In this document: positions 9,039-17,706 of the stretch, piece by piece
Position numbering within the stretch: the first letter of the stretch is position 1
Layout: the number at the start of each line of letters is the position of its first letter
From: Chryseobacterium piperi
Lineage (GTDB): Bacteria > Bacteroidota > Bacteroidia > Flavobacteriales > Weeksellaceae
DNA: 64,000 nucleotides
Direction: 5' to 3'
Assembly (NCBI RefSeq): GCF_002285635.2
Contig: NZ_CP023049.2
Location: 186,001 to 250,000, forward strand
The notes under the pieces: model-generated
Told to the model about the DNA's origin: nothing
The model's database searches: none
What the model saw: the letters and a program-made list of their open reading frames with translations, nothing else
Translations under genes and position numbers: made by a program

Positions 9039-9173
9039 AACTTGAAAAAATGGGGAATAATATCCCTGTTTTATATCTTTTCCTTATTCCAAATATTGAT
9101 TAATAGATTTTATTCCACCGGCACTAGTGATGATATAGAGCTTATCTCACTGTGGTGTCTGAAAACATTGTAC

Positions 9174-10187
9174 ATGAAAAAAAATAGCTTGTTACTTTCT
9201 GCAAAAGGATTTTTTATTGCAGCTTGTCTTTCCTTCAATATGCTGGCATACGCTCAGAAAACAGCAGATATTTCAACAATTTCAGAAAAAACTTTAAATA
9301 GCATTCTGGAGAAAAACAGAACTTATTACACACAGGGGAAAGTAGCTGATTATATTCCTGAACTTGGAAAAATGGATGCCAATGCCGTTGCTTTTTCAGT
9401 AGTAGAGAACAATGGAAAAATAGTCAATGTAGGAGATGTACACAAGAAATTTACGATGCAGAGTATTTCCAAGATTATCGCATTAATGATTGCCGTAACC
9501 GAAAAAGGAGAAGCCAACGTGTTTGATAAAATGGGGTATTTTGGTACCGATCGGCCTTTTAACCATTTTTCAAATCTTGAAACTACAGGAAAACCCCTTA
9601 ATCCGATGATGAATGCCGGGGCGATTCTAACGACTTCTTTAATTTCCGGAGAAGGGGAGAAGCCGTTTCTTAAAATTTTGGAGATGGTCCGGTATATCAC
9701 CAAAGACCCGACTATCGATTATAGTAAATCTGTTTATGAATCCGAAAAATCCACAGGACATCGTAACCGTGGAATGTTCTATCTGATGAAGAATAACGGA
9801 TTGATTTCTGGAAATGAAGACCAGCTGGATAATTATTTCAAACAATGTTCTATTGAGCTGACGACTGAAGATCTGGCTAAAATAGGATACTTCTTTGCAA
9901 ACCAATGCGTCCGCTTTGACGGGGATGCTACCTATAAAAATCCGGATATTGCCAAACTGGTAGAATCACAGATGTTGATTGCCGGAATGTACGAATTCAG
10001 TGGAGAATATGCCAGAACTGTGGGATTGCCGAGCAAGTCCGGAGTGGGTGGTGGAATTACAGTAAGTGTTCCCGGAAAGATGGGGATTGGTGTTTTCAGT
10101 CCGGCATTGGACAAACACGGAAATTCATTGGTGGGTTATCGCATGATTTTAGACCTGGTAAAGCAATATAATTTAAGTGTGTTTTAG
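9174..10187 (+). CDS. glsA: Glutaminase A with signal peptide
   Basis: A 337-residue glutaminase that hydrolyses L-glutamine to glutamate and ammonia. I chose the ATG at 9174 because it gives a proper Sec signal peptide (MKKNSLLLSA to about AYAQ, residue 28); the frame is open further upstream but that part is not conserved-looking. The serine-dependent fold is shown by Ser97-Ile-Ser-Lys100 in FTMQSISK, the NPMMNAGAI block and the C-terminal SKSGVGGGI block, all typical of GlsA. Export to the periplasm is unusual compared with the cytoplasmic enterobacterial enzymes but is seen in Bacteroidetes. A strong terminator follows. Confidence 0.93.
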   Translation: MKKNSLLLSAKGFFIAACLSFNMLAYAQKTADISTISEKTLNSILEKNRTYYTQGKVADYIPELGKMDANAVAFSVVENNGKIVNVGDVHKKFTMQSISKIIALMIAVTEKGEANVFDKMGYFGTDRPFNHFSNLETTGKPLNPMMNAGAILTTSLISGEGEKPFLKILEMVRYITKDPTIDYSKSVYESEKSTGHRNRGMFYLMKNNGLISGNEDQLDNYFKQCSIELTTEDLAKIGYFFANQCVRFDGDATYKNPDIAKLVESQMLIAGMYEFSGEYARTVGLPSKSGVGGGITVSVPGKMGIGVFSPALDKHGNSLVGYRMILDLVKQYNLSVF

Positions 10188-10246
10188 AAAGCACATTAAC
10201 TTGTTTTTATTTTAAAACATAAAGAAATCAATCAATCAATATAATT

Positions 10247-10272
10247 AGCCACAAAATTTGTGGCTTTTTTGT
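10247..10272 (+). terminator. Terminator of glsA
   Basis: AGCCACAAA and TTTGTGGCT form a nine-pair hairpin, followed by TTTTTTGTT. Confidence 0.85.
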
Positions 10273-10299
10273 TACCTATTCGATCAGTGAGGGTTAAAA

Positions 10300-11000
10300 T
10301 AACCAGAATAGAGTTAAACGCAATGACGCAAAATCTCTAAAAGGAATGTGTTTTAAGGCGCAAAGGCGTTTCACTTAGCAAAGAGAAAAATACTTCTACT
10401 ATCCATGGGATTTCTAATCTTCGATTTGAGAATGTAGCTAGAACAGCGGAGTGAAGGAATCTAAACTTAGCAGGAAAATAAAAATCTGCTAAATGAGTTT
10501 GATTGGCGAGTATAAAAAACAAGTAAAGTCTTTAATGCTGAATAGCTTTGGCTAGATTCCTCCACTTCGTTTTCGCTTCGTTACTGAAATCGAAGATTAG
10601 ACGTAGTCAATGACAAATAAATTAACCACAAAAGTCACAAAAGTTTTTAAACACTTTAGTTATTTAAGTTCAATTCATAATGTATAACAAGTACACATAA
10701 GCTTTTTAAAAATCAAAGATTTTTATAAGATTTGCGAAATTCGCTTAATCTGCGAGAGCTAAATAATCATAAAAATATCTGTGTAAATCTGAGGAATATG
10801 TGGGAAAAATTAAAAGACAAAAATTTTTAAAACAGAAGATTTAAACCTTGTTCCACTCATTCAGAAACTTCTCGATACGATTTCTTCAAAATCTACTCGA
10901 AGTGACGATCTTATTAAAATTAAACGAAGAACATCTTCCACCGTGAGTTCGAGTGAAATTATTTGAAATGCAATGGAAAATAATTTTGTATCGAGAACCA
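10300..11000. repeat. Composite dispersed intergenic repeat, copy 1
   Basis: No gene is seen between 10273 and 11050. The stretch is made of modules that recur at 40.9, 45.1 and 60.8 kb. They are: a module with GCAAAGGCGTTTCACTTAGC (about 10359-10378), one with CGAAGATTAGACGTAGTCAA (about 10590), one with GTGAAGGAATCTAAA (about 10452), and one with AATCTGCGAGAG (about 10749). The short frames inside it are by-products of the repeat. Confidence 0.7.
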
Positions 11001-11050
11001 GTTCTAATGAATGGTAAAAAAAATTGTGTTAAAAATAGAATTAATAAAAT

Positions 11051-11081
11051 AAGCCAACGTCCTGTAGCAGAACGCCGGCTT
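11051..11081 (-). terminator. Terminator of the 11.1 kb gene pair
   Basis: AAGCC (11051-11055) pairs with GGCTT (11077-11081) and CGT with ACG inside it. On the minus strand the hairpin is followed by TTATTTTATT. Confidence 0.5.
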
Positions 11082-11110
11082 ACATAAAAGTTAATACATT
11101 GAAGTTGGCT

Positions 11111-11641
11111 TTATCCCAACCATTTATAGATAGGACCTCCTATACTTCTGGCCCAGTAAGTAAGTGAATCTCTTGTTCGGGTACCACCCATGATGGCATT
11201 TTGCAAAGCCAATTCCAATTCCTCATCAGTTACTTCATCTCTGTTTTGGGCAATAGTGGTAATGTTTTTTCTAATAATGGCATCGATATCTGAGTGTCCC
11301 TCTCTTTTAAGCTTAGAAAATAATAGCCCTATAAGGGTGAGGTTAGCGCGAGTATCATCTTGTCTTTGGTTTCTTAAGTCATTGATTTGCCGAAAAGTAT
11401 CGAGGTATTGGTCAATATTTCCATCTGCATTGTCCTGTATACCGTGTATTCCACCTCCCAACAAAAAATCGGCACTACGATCTGCGGGAAGGATATAGCG
11501 TTTATAACGTTGGTATAAATCGTAAATGGATGGAAGACCTATAGTGGCAATAGCGGTACCTCCAATAGCAGCCAGCCAACCCAACAAAGTATTGGGCATA
11601 TAGGCTGCAGCTGTTTCTAAAAGTTGTTTGTAATTAGGCAT
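11111..11641 (-). CDS. Unknown protein with one N-terminal membrane segment
   Basis: I do not recognise this 176-residue protein. Residues 15-40 (TLLGWLAAIGGTAIATIGLP) are hydrophobic and Gly/Ala-rich, followed by a basic YQRYKRY stretch, which suggests one membrane helix with the rest in the cytoplasm. The remainder is polar and mostly helical, with acidic DEVTDEELELALQNAI near residue 140. It is the second gene of a pair with the 158-residue gene 33 bases upstream. Nothing in the neighbourhood states a function; no toxin or secretion motif is visible. Confidence 0.55.
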   Translation of the reverse strand: MPNYKQLLETAAAYMPNTLLGWLAAIGGTAIATIGLPSIYDLYQRYKRYILPADRSADFLLGGGIHGIQDNADGNIDQYLDTFRQINDLRNQRQDDTRANLTLIGLLFSKLKREGHSDIDAIIRKNITTIAQNRDEVTDEELELALQNAIMGGTRTRDSLTYWARSIGGPIYKWLG

Positions 11642-11674
11642 ATGATTATAATTTTAATGATTTTCCTTTTAGGA

Positions 11675-12151
11675 TTAATTTAAACGATCCCGGAACCGGG
11701 CGGCTCCTTCTTGTAGAATGGCACGTGCGGTTGGATTGACATGAGCTCCAAACTGGATCATGAATTCATCCCAGACGTATTCTCCACGGCCTCTTTCCCC
11801 TCGCCAGTATTGATATTCCATGACACCAAGTCTTCTGTTGTTTTCGAAAGTCCTGGGTGCCCTCATCAGCTCCTGAGCTCGTGGGGAATTAAACAGACTG
11901 CCAATTCCTTGTTCTCCAATATTTCCAAAAGTCAAATGAATCAGCCTTATAGCTATAAAAACACCAAATCCGACCTGATCGGAGGTGAAATCTCTGGCAC
12001 CCAGCATGGCACCTAGTCTTCTCTCGCGATTTACCTGCTCAGGATTTGCCAGAGCCTGGTATTGTTGATAGTAATTATTTCCTAACCAGCCAACGGTGCC
12101 TAATGCTCCTGCTGTCCGGGTGGTTCTTAAAAGTAGTACATAGTATCTCAT
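11675..12151 (-). CDS. Unknown Arg-rich protein
   Basis: I do not recognise this 158-residue protein. It starts with a short hydrophobic, Gly-containing stretch (residues 3-24) and is then rich in Arg and Asn, with a small hydrophobic segment FGVFIAIRLIHLTFG near 63-77. There is no clear enzyme motif. It is first in a two-gene operon with the 176-residue protein downstream, and both have a Gly/Ala-rich N-terminus. Two GC palindromes lie upstream, divergent from the permease. Confidence 0.5.
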   Translation of the reverse strand: MRYYVLLLRTTRTAGALGTVGWLGNNYYQQYQALANPEQVNRERRLGAMLGARDFTSDQVGFGVFIAIRLIHLTFGNIGEQGIGSLFNSPRAQELMRAPRTFENNRRLGVMEYQYWRGERGRGEYVWDEFMIQFGAHVNPTARAILQEGAARFRDRLN

Positions 12152-12541
12152 ATTTTTATATAATTATAATTAAGTTGGTTGTCCTGAATTTCAGGAGTTG
12201 CATGATTATTTTTTTATTCAACGAGTTTGATAAAATCCTGAGCCGGATATACCCATTCTTTTCGCAGTGTCACAAAGTTCAGGTTTAAGGTAAAGGTGTA
12301 AAACAGGGGATACCCCCATTTTCAGAAATTGGGTGTTTACCCTTATTGGAGAATGGTAGGATAGTAATGGGATATTTAGTGTAATTTCAAGCTATGAAAA
12401 GGAGAGTTATTTCAACCGATCTTTCATCCCTGTTAGGGTCATTGAAAAAGGATGTAGTAACTACCATTTTTTTGAAAAAAGTTAGTCTGTTTTACAAAAT
12501 TAATTTTTATTATTACACCTTGTAATCAAACAAATGATCAA
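12152..12541. promoter_or_regulatory. Divergent intergenic region with two GC palindromes
   Basis: This 390-base gap separates the 158-residue gene and the permease. It contains GGGGATACCCC (12306-12316, perfect palindrome) and GGGTGTTTACCC (12331-12342, GGGT/ACCC arms). Their centres are about 25 bases apart, near two and a half helical turns. In AT-rich DNA this pair stands out as a possible binding site for a dimeric regulator. No TAnnTTTG element was found here. Confidence 0.35.
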
Positions 12542-14278
12542 ATGTCGAAAAAAAAATTAAGTGAATGGTATGCCACGGCAATTTGTGGTAATGACATCAC
12601 CTCTTCGTGCCTGTATGTTTCAGCACTGGTTATCGTAGCAGCCGGACAATATGCATGGGTAGCTCTTTTAATGGTGGCGGCGGTATTGTTCCTTTTCAGG
12701 AAAATCTATGGTGAGGTGGTAGGAGCCCTTCCTCTTAATGGGGGTGCATATAATGTCCTCCTTAATACAACAACAAAAAGTAATGCATCTATAGCTGCAT
12801 GTCTTACCATACTTTCCTATATGGCAACGGCCGTTATTTCATCCAGTGAGGCCATGCATTATCTGCATCATATTTTGCCTTATTTCAATGTGAATATAGC
12901 CACTTTCGTCTTATTATTAATCTTTTTAGGACTTACTATTTTAGGAATTTCTGAAAGTGCCTCGGTTGCATTGGTTATATTTATTTTCCATATGACCACC
13001 ATGCTTTTGCTCGTAGGCTCATGTGTTTACTTTTTGTTCAATAATGGTTTTTCGGTACTTATTGATAATTTTCATTTACCAGTAAAAAGCGGAAGTATCC
13101 TTACAGCAATTTTCTTTGGATTCTCGGCAGCGATGCTCGGTATTTCAGGTTTTGAAAGTTCCTCTAACTTTGTAGAAGAGCAGGAGCGCGGTGTTTTTGC
13201 AAAAACATTGCGTAATATGTGGATTGCAGTGTCTGTGCTGAATCCATTGATTGCTTTTCTGGCGATTTGTATTATTCCGATTGGTGAAGTGGAAGGGCAT
13301 AAGAATTCTTTTTTGAGCTATATAGGTACGCTTACCGGTGGTACATGGTTGGCAACGATTATTTCTATCAACGCTGTTTCTGTATTAAGTGGAGCCGTTT
13401 TAACTTCATTTGTGGGAGTTAATGGATTGATTAAAAGGATGACACTGGATAGAATTCTTCCTAATTATTTTCTTAAAGAAAATAAAAGAGGAAGTACATA
13501 TAGAATTTTAATACTCTTTTTCCTTTTATGCATTTCTGTGCTTTTAGTGACCAGAGGGCAGTTGGCACCTTTGGCTGCTGTATATGCTTTATCCTTTCTT
13601 ACAGTAATGGCATCTTTTGCGGTGGGGAATATTCTTCTTAAATTAAGGCGTTCCCGACTTCCAAGACCAGAATATGCCAAGCCCGGAGCGGTTCTTATTG
13701 CTCTTTTTGCGGTCTTAATCGCATTGTATGGAAACGTTCAAACAAAACCCCAGTACCTGGTGACATTCCTGCAGTATTTCATTCCTTCGGTGCTTATTAT
13801 ATTGGCGATGCTGCTAAGAAAAGATATCCTTCATTTTTTAGTGAATACCTTACAATCGGTTTCCAAAGGGTACAAGAGATATACGGTTACGAGGCAACGG
13901 TTTCTGAACCGGAGTATAAAGAAGCTCTATGAACAGGATTTTGTTTTCTTCTCAAAAGGGGATGATATTGCCACACTGAACAAGGTGATGATGTATCTGC
14001 ATGAGAATGAGGTGACGAATAAAATGAAAATAGTGACGGTTTTAAAGCAAGAGCAACAACCGGATCCTAAATTTATGGCTGATTTTGATGTTCTGGACAG
14101 AGCATACCCGGAGGTGGATATGGAATATATTACATTAATGGGAGACTTTACTCCTGAGCTGGTAGAACAACTGAGTAATGAATGGGGAATCCCTAAAAAC
14201 TTTATGTTTATCAGTAGTCCGGGAGAAAGATTCAGTTACAGGGTCGATGAACTTGGAGGGGTGAGACTGATTTTATAA
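12542..14278 (+). CDS. APC-family amino acid permease with C-terminal soluble domain
   Basis: A 578-residue inner-membrane transporter. Residues 10-430 contain about twelve membrane helices. The N-terminal part has the APC-type GNDITSS and ALPLNGGAYN blocks (first and second helices, substrate site), and GISGFESSSNFVEEQ near residue 205 is also typical of the superfamily. After the last helix (about 430) comes a soluble tail of about 150 residues with alternating strands and helices (KIVTVLKQEQQPDP, EYITLMGDFTPELV), perhaps a regulatory USP-like domain. The likely role is uptake of an amino acid or amine driven by the proton gradient. The substrate is not predictable. Confidence 0.85.
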   Translation: MSKKKLSEWYATAICGNDITSSCLYVSALVIVAAGQYAWVALLMVAAVLFLFRKIYGEVVGALPLNGGAYNVLLNTTTKSNASIAACLTILSYMATAVISSSEAMHYLHHILPYFNVNIATFVLLLIFLGLTILGISESASVALVIFIFHMTTMLLLVGSCVYFLFNNGFSVLIDNFHLPVKSGSILTAIFFGFSAAMLGISGFESSSNFVEEQERGVFAKTLRNMWIAVSVLNPLIAFLAICIIPIGEVEGHKNSFLSYIGTLTGGTWLATIISINAVSVLSGAVLTSFVGVNGLIKRMTLDRILPNYFLKENKRGSTYRILILFFLLCISVLLVTRGQLAPLAAVYALSFLTVMASFAVGNILLKLRRSRLPRPEYAKPGAVLIALFAVLIALYGNVQTKPQYLVTFLQYFIPSVLIILAMLLRKDILHFLVNTLQSVSKGYKRYTVTRQRFLNRSIKKLYEQDFVFFSKGDDIATLNKVMMYLHENEVTNKMKIVTVLKQEQQPDPKFMADFDVLDRAYPEVDMEYITLMGDFTPELVEQLSNEWGIPKNFMFISSPGERFSYRVDELGGVRLIL

Positions 14279-14320
14279 TTATAGCAAGCTAGCTTTAATA
14301 AGCTTATTATTTTGAATATA

Positions 14321-14356
14321 TTAATTGAGACGTATTGGAAGATACGTCTCAATTAA
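14321..14356. terminator. Perfect 15-pair hairpin after the permease
   Basis: TTAATTGAGACGTAT (14321-14335) and its exact complement (14342-14356) enclose a six-base loop. The stem is AT-rich at its base and is followed by only a short T-rich stretch. It lies 43 bases after the permease stop and probably ends its transcript. Confidence 0.6.
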
Positions 14357-14424
14357 TTATTGACCTTTCCAGTCGTTTTAAATATCGGTCTAGAAAGATG
14401 TCCACTCATTAAAGGAACCTATGC

Positions 14425-14448
14425 AAAAAAGTGAGCTCTAAAGCTCAC
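14425..14448 (-). terminator. Terminator of the serine protease gene
   Basis: GTGAGCT (14431-14437) and AGCTCAC (14442-14448) form a hairpin followed on the minus strand by TTTTTTG. Confidence 0.75.
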
Positions 14449-14484
14449 CTTTCATGTATATTGATATTGAAAAGGATTCTAATT

Positions 14485-15504
14485 CTAGAAGTTCAGATCA
14501 GGCCATTTGCTTAAAATAGCGTCGGCAGGAGAACCGAAAGCCTGGTCTCCGGAAACAGTGGATCCACCTAGTATGCCAACCAGCATAGAATCATCTGTTG
14601 TGAAAATAGCAGAGCCGGAATCCCCTGAGTTGGAAAAACGTCCTGCTTTCCCTCTTATCATAGTCAGGTTATTGCCAATAACTTCTGTTCCGTCAAAATT
14701 ATCTAGTCTTAGAGAAGTGGTAATACTTGTGATATTTCCTGTTGTAATTTCAGTGGTAATACCGCTCTTGCAAACTTCTTTGCCTATAATGGAAGCATCG
14801 ATTACAGCAAATCCTCCAATGATACTTCCTACACCATATACTTTTCCAATAGTAGCATTTCTGAACCATCCTTTTCTGGCAATGGCGCAGTCTAGCCAGG
14901 AATCGATTGTTCTTGAGCCTCTCTGGAAAGAAACATTCTGATGATAATAGCTCTTCAGAGAAGCGCAGTCATGACAATAGTTGAGCGTTGTTTCCCATTT
15001 GGATTGCTGGCATACATCTGAATCCAGTTTAGTGGTCGTTCCCACCAATACATGGGCGCACGTCATCATATAAGGGTTGTCGTCATTCTTTTTATTGACC
15101 ATGACGCCTAAAGTGCCACTGCCTGCAATCTCTTTTCCACCATGCACAATCTCACCGTTGGCCGAGATGCTGATACCTCCGATCAAGGGATCCGTTTTTT
15201 CTTTTCGGGAAGCTTCTACAATGGTTTCAGAGTCTGCAAGATGATTGGGTTGAACTTCAAATTCAATGACATCTGTAGGGCATCCGAAAATTGCTGAAGG
15301 AATCGGATGACTTACCTTTGATAAAGGGAGTTTCTTTTTTACTCCGAAAGTATAACTTAAAGTAGGCGTCAACTCATCATTGACAATTTTCAGAGAAACA
15401 CCCACAGATGATATTTCAGGTCTTTTGAAGTATTCTTCAATAAGTTCAGGTAATTTTTGGGCCATGGTATCATGTAAGGCCAATTCTTCGTTACTTAGTT
15501 TCAT
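14485..15504 (-). CDS. Trypsin-like serine protease without signal peptide
   Basis: A 339-residue protease of the chymotrypsin fold (S1-like). The catalytic triad is readable: His151 in TCAHVLVG, Asp205 in WLDCAIA and Ser296 in SNSGDSGSAI. An N-terminal region of about 105 residues (helical start, then GVKKKLPLSKV and IFGCPTDVIEFEV) precedes the protease domain; a similar preface is seen in bacterial relatives that I remember only as trypsin-like peptidases. No Sec signal is present, so it would act in the cytoplasm or leave by another route. Several Cys residues (168-180) might bind metal or form disulphides. It follows a 217-residue unknown gene by 120 bases on the same strand. Confidence 0.78.
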   Translation of the reverse strand: MKLSNEELALHDTMAQKLPELIEEYFKRPEISSVGVSLKIVNDELTPTLSYTFGVKKKLPLSKVSHPIPSAIFGCPTDVIEFEVQPNHLADSETIVEASRKEKTDPLIGGISISANGEIVHGGKEIAGSGTLGVMVNKKNDDNPYMMTCAHVLVGTTTKLDSDVCQQSKWETTLNYCHDCASLKSYYHQNVSFQRGSRTIDSWLDCAIARKGWFRNATIGKVYGVGSIIGGFAVIDASIIGKEVCKSGITTEITTGNITSITTSLRLDNFDGTEVIGNNLTMIRGKAGRFSNSGDSGSAIFTTDDSMLVGILGGSTVSGDQAFGSPADAILSKWPDLNF

Positions 15505-15624
15505 GATTTTGGTTTTTGGTTAGGTTGATCATATTGAATAAAAGGTTGATCAGATGATAGAGTCTCTAATCCGTAACTAGATAAGTAAAGCAGTTCCGGA
15601 TTTAATGATCCTTACTACAATACA

Positions 15625-16278
15625 TTAATTCAGCTTAATTGTTCCTGAAGAAGGAGCTCCTCCTCCTGCAGGGGGTGGACCACCAGCAGAAGCCTGATCA
15701 GCTAACATACGGTATTGGGATGTTCCTTTTTCAGTACTGATAGATCCGGAAACAGTATACAGGTAAAGATCGCCTGAAACAGAATAATCATTGGCGGAAT
15801 TGTTCACATAGAAATCAATTTTTACCGATGACATGTTTTTTGCCCGTTCAAGAAATGCGTCCATTAATGTGGTAATTTGAGCTTCAGTTAGCCCTTTAGA
15901 CTTCATGGAATCTTTTGTTTTTTCATAAGAAGCGGAAGCTCCACCACCTCCAAAGAACCAGGTCCAGACAGATAGATTGGCGCTTGCTGACGTTTTTTCG
16001 TATTCTTTTACCTGCTCTTTGTAAGAAGCATCAAGCATTCCTAAAGCCAAAGCGTTAAGACTTTTTACATCTTCACTGGACAAGGCGGATATTTGAAGTG
16101 TAGCTGTAATTCTTCCCTCTGTGTGAGCAGGGATAGTATAGGACAATCCGGTAAGTTGCCCCTGGCCGGATACTTCGATTGAATAAGATTCTTTGGCTTC
16201 TCCTTTTAATTCTGCGATAACTGGTTCGAAAGGATCGCTAAAGCCTACTCCTGTTTTTGTAATTTCAATTGTTTCCAT
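15625..16278 (-). CDS. Unknown protein with Gly/Pro-rich C-terminus
   Basis: I do not recognise this 217-residue protein. It is mostly beta-strand in pattern at the N-terminus (SIEVSGQGQLTGLSYTIP). It has a Trp/Gly block WTWFFGGGGASASYEK near 107-122, then an amphipathic helix with KGLTEAQITTLMDAFLERA, then strands rich in Ser/Tyr (SVSGDLYLYTVSGS), and ends in a flexible GGPPPAGGG stretch. There is no signal peptide. The glycine block next to aromatic residues could insert in a membrane or drive assembly, but that is speculation. It precedes the serine protease gene on the same strand and might be its substrate or partner. Confidence 0.55.
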   Translation of the reverse strand: METIEITKTGVGFSDPFEPVIAELKGEAKESYSIEVSGQGQLTGLSYTIPAHTEGRITATLQISALSSEDVKSLNALALGMLDASYKEQVKEYEKTSASANLSVWTWFFGGGGASASYEKTKDSMKSKGLTEAQITTLMDAFLERAKNMSSVKIDFYVNNSANDYSVSGDLYLYTVSGSISTEKGTSQYRMLADQASAGGPPPAGGGAPSSGTIKLN

Positions 16279-16860
16279 TAGTTTTTTTGTTTTGGTTATT
16301 TAGACAGGCTTTTCAGATCCCGCCTCTGTATTGTATTCTTATTGAATAGCTCAAAGGAACAAACAAAAAAGATCAGATTTTAGAGTAGAAATAACCAAAT
16401 TCAACCTTCCGTAGAAATACTTATTTACCGGATGTTAATTGAAAAAAAGGAAATGAGGGAAATTTAGCCTGAAGAATGATTGGATTTTTGTGTTGGGAGC
16501 TAATTTTAATGAATAAGTATATTAATACAATATTATAGGGTAGTTTTTATATACTTATAGTATAGTTTTTCTGAAAATGTAATGATTATTTAATATTTAA
16601 AAAAAGCTGATTGATTTAAAGATCTACCACATTACAGATCATTTAGTCTACTGGTATTTCTGTGTTTTTTTCATTTTACAGATATGTGTTTATATAGTAA
16701 TGAAGGATGTTATTTCAGATTTGATGTAAATATTTTTTCGTAAATTACTTATCTGGCAGAAATAAAATAATTTCTTTAAATTTTTGATGGTTCTCCTATT
16801 TTTAAGTTTTCTGGCTTGTCAAAAATTTAGCAGCCGTATATAAACAAAAAAATATTGATT
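16279..16860. other. Intergenic region, AT-rich
   Basis: About 580 bases between divergent genes with no open frame that I can support. It is very AT-rich, with repeated ATACTTATAG-like words near 16540-16565. I see no strong hairpin and no exact TAnnTTTG element for dapB. Confidence 0.5.
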
Positions 16861-17631
16861 ATGAAAATAGGTTTAATTGGATTTGGAAAAGCAGGAAAAG
16901 CAGTAGCAAATGTTATACTACAACATCAGGAATATTCTCTGGAGTGGGTTTTGAGAAATAGTAAAGCTATGGAGCATTTTTCCGCTAAAGAATTTTTGGG
17001 GATAGAAAGCCCTGATCCGGCACTTATATTTTCACAACAGGGATTAGATATCAATCAATTACTGGAAGATTATCCGGTAGATATTATTATTGATTTCTCT
17101 GCAGAAAAAAGTATTTATAATTACGGGAAAGCAGCAGCTGAAAAAAAGGTTAAAATAATATCGGCTGTTTCTCATTATGACGAAAAGGAGAAAGCATTTT
17201 TAAAGCAGCTTTCAGAGAATGCAGTGGTTTTTTGGTCTCCTAATATTACGCTGGGTGTTAATTATTTGCTATTTGCGGCTTCACTATTGAAGAATATAGC
17301 CCCGGAAGTAGATATCGAGGTTATTGAAGAACATTTCAAAGCTAAATCCGGGATTTCGGGGACGGCAGTGAAAATTGCAGAAGCCCTGGATATTGAAACA
17401 GAAAGTATTAATTCCGTAAGAGTTGGAGGGATTGTCGGAAAACATGAAGTTATTTTTGGTTTTCCCTATCAGACCGTGAGGCTTGTGCATGAATCTATTT
17501 CCCGGGAAGCTTTTGGAAACGGAGCCTTATTTGTAGCAGGAAATATTAAGAATAAACTTAATGGACTCTATAATTTTGAAGATATTTTGAGACCCTATTT
17601 TTTCAGCGGAATAGAAAGTCATTTATCTTAA
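16861..17631 (+). CDS. Dihydrodipicolinate reductase-like protein, divergent
   Basis: A 256-residue protein of the DapB family. I chose the ATG at 16861. The Rossmann loop GLIGFGKAGKAVA (residues 4-16) binds NAD(P)H. The catalytic block, normally EHHxxKxDAPSGTA, reads EEHFKAKSGISGTA: the first His and the Lys remain, but Asp and Pro are replaced. The C-terminal part has the DapB pattern GKHEVIFG, then RLVHESISREAFGNGAL and GLYNFEDIL. The standard role is reduction of the dihydrodipicolinate precursor in lysine and diaminopimelate synthesis. Because of the altered motif it may be a second, diverged copy rather than the housekeeping DapB. Confidence 0.7.
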   Translation: MKIGLIGFGKAGKAVANVILQHQEYSLEWVLRNSKAMEHFSAKEFLGIESPDPALIFSQQGLDINQLLEDYPVDIIIDFSAEKSIYNYGKAAAEKKVKIISAVSHYDEKEKAFLKQLSENAVVFWSPNITLGVNYLLFAASLLKNIAPEVDIEVIEEHFKAKSGISGTAVKIAEALDIETESINSVRVGGIVGKHEVIFGFPYQTVRLVHESISREAFGNGALFVAGNIKNKLNGLYNFEDILRPYFFSGIESHLS

Positions 17632-17706
17632 TTCTTTATTCGCTAATCGATCTTCAATAGCTTGGTAAGGAGTAAAATTCCTAACTTTACGCTCTTGATT
17701 CAGAAC

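Noticed and set aside
9042-9173. Upstream extension of the glutaminase frame
   Set aside because: It would bury a clear signal peptide 44 residues inside the protein; the ATG at 9174 is the better start.
10337-10522. Minus-strand frame of 61 codons
   Set aside because: Falls wholly in the dispersed repeat; it shares words with the frame at 41209-41409 only because both lie in the same repeat.
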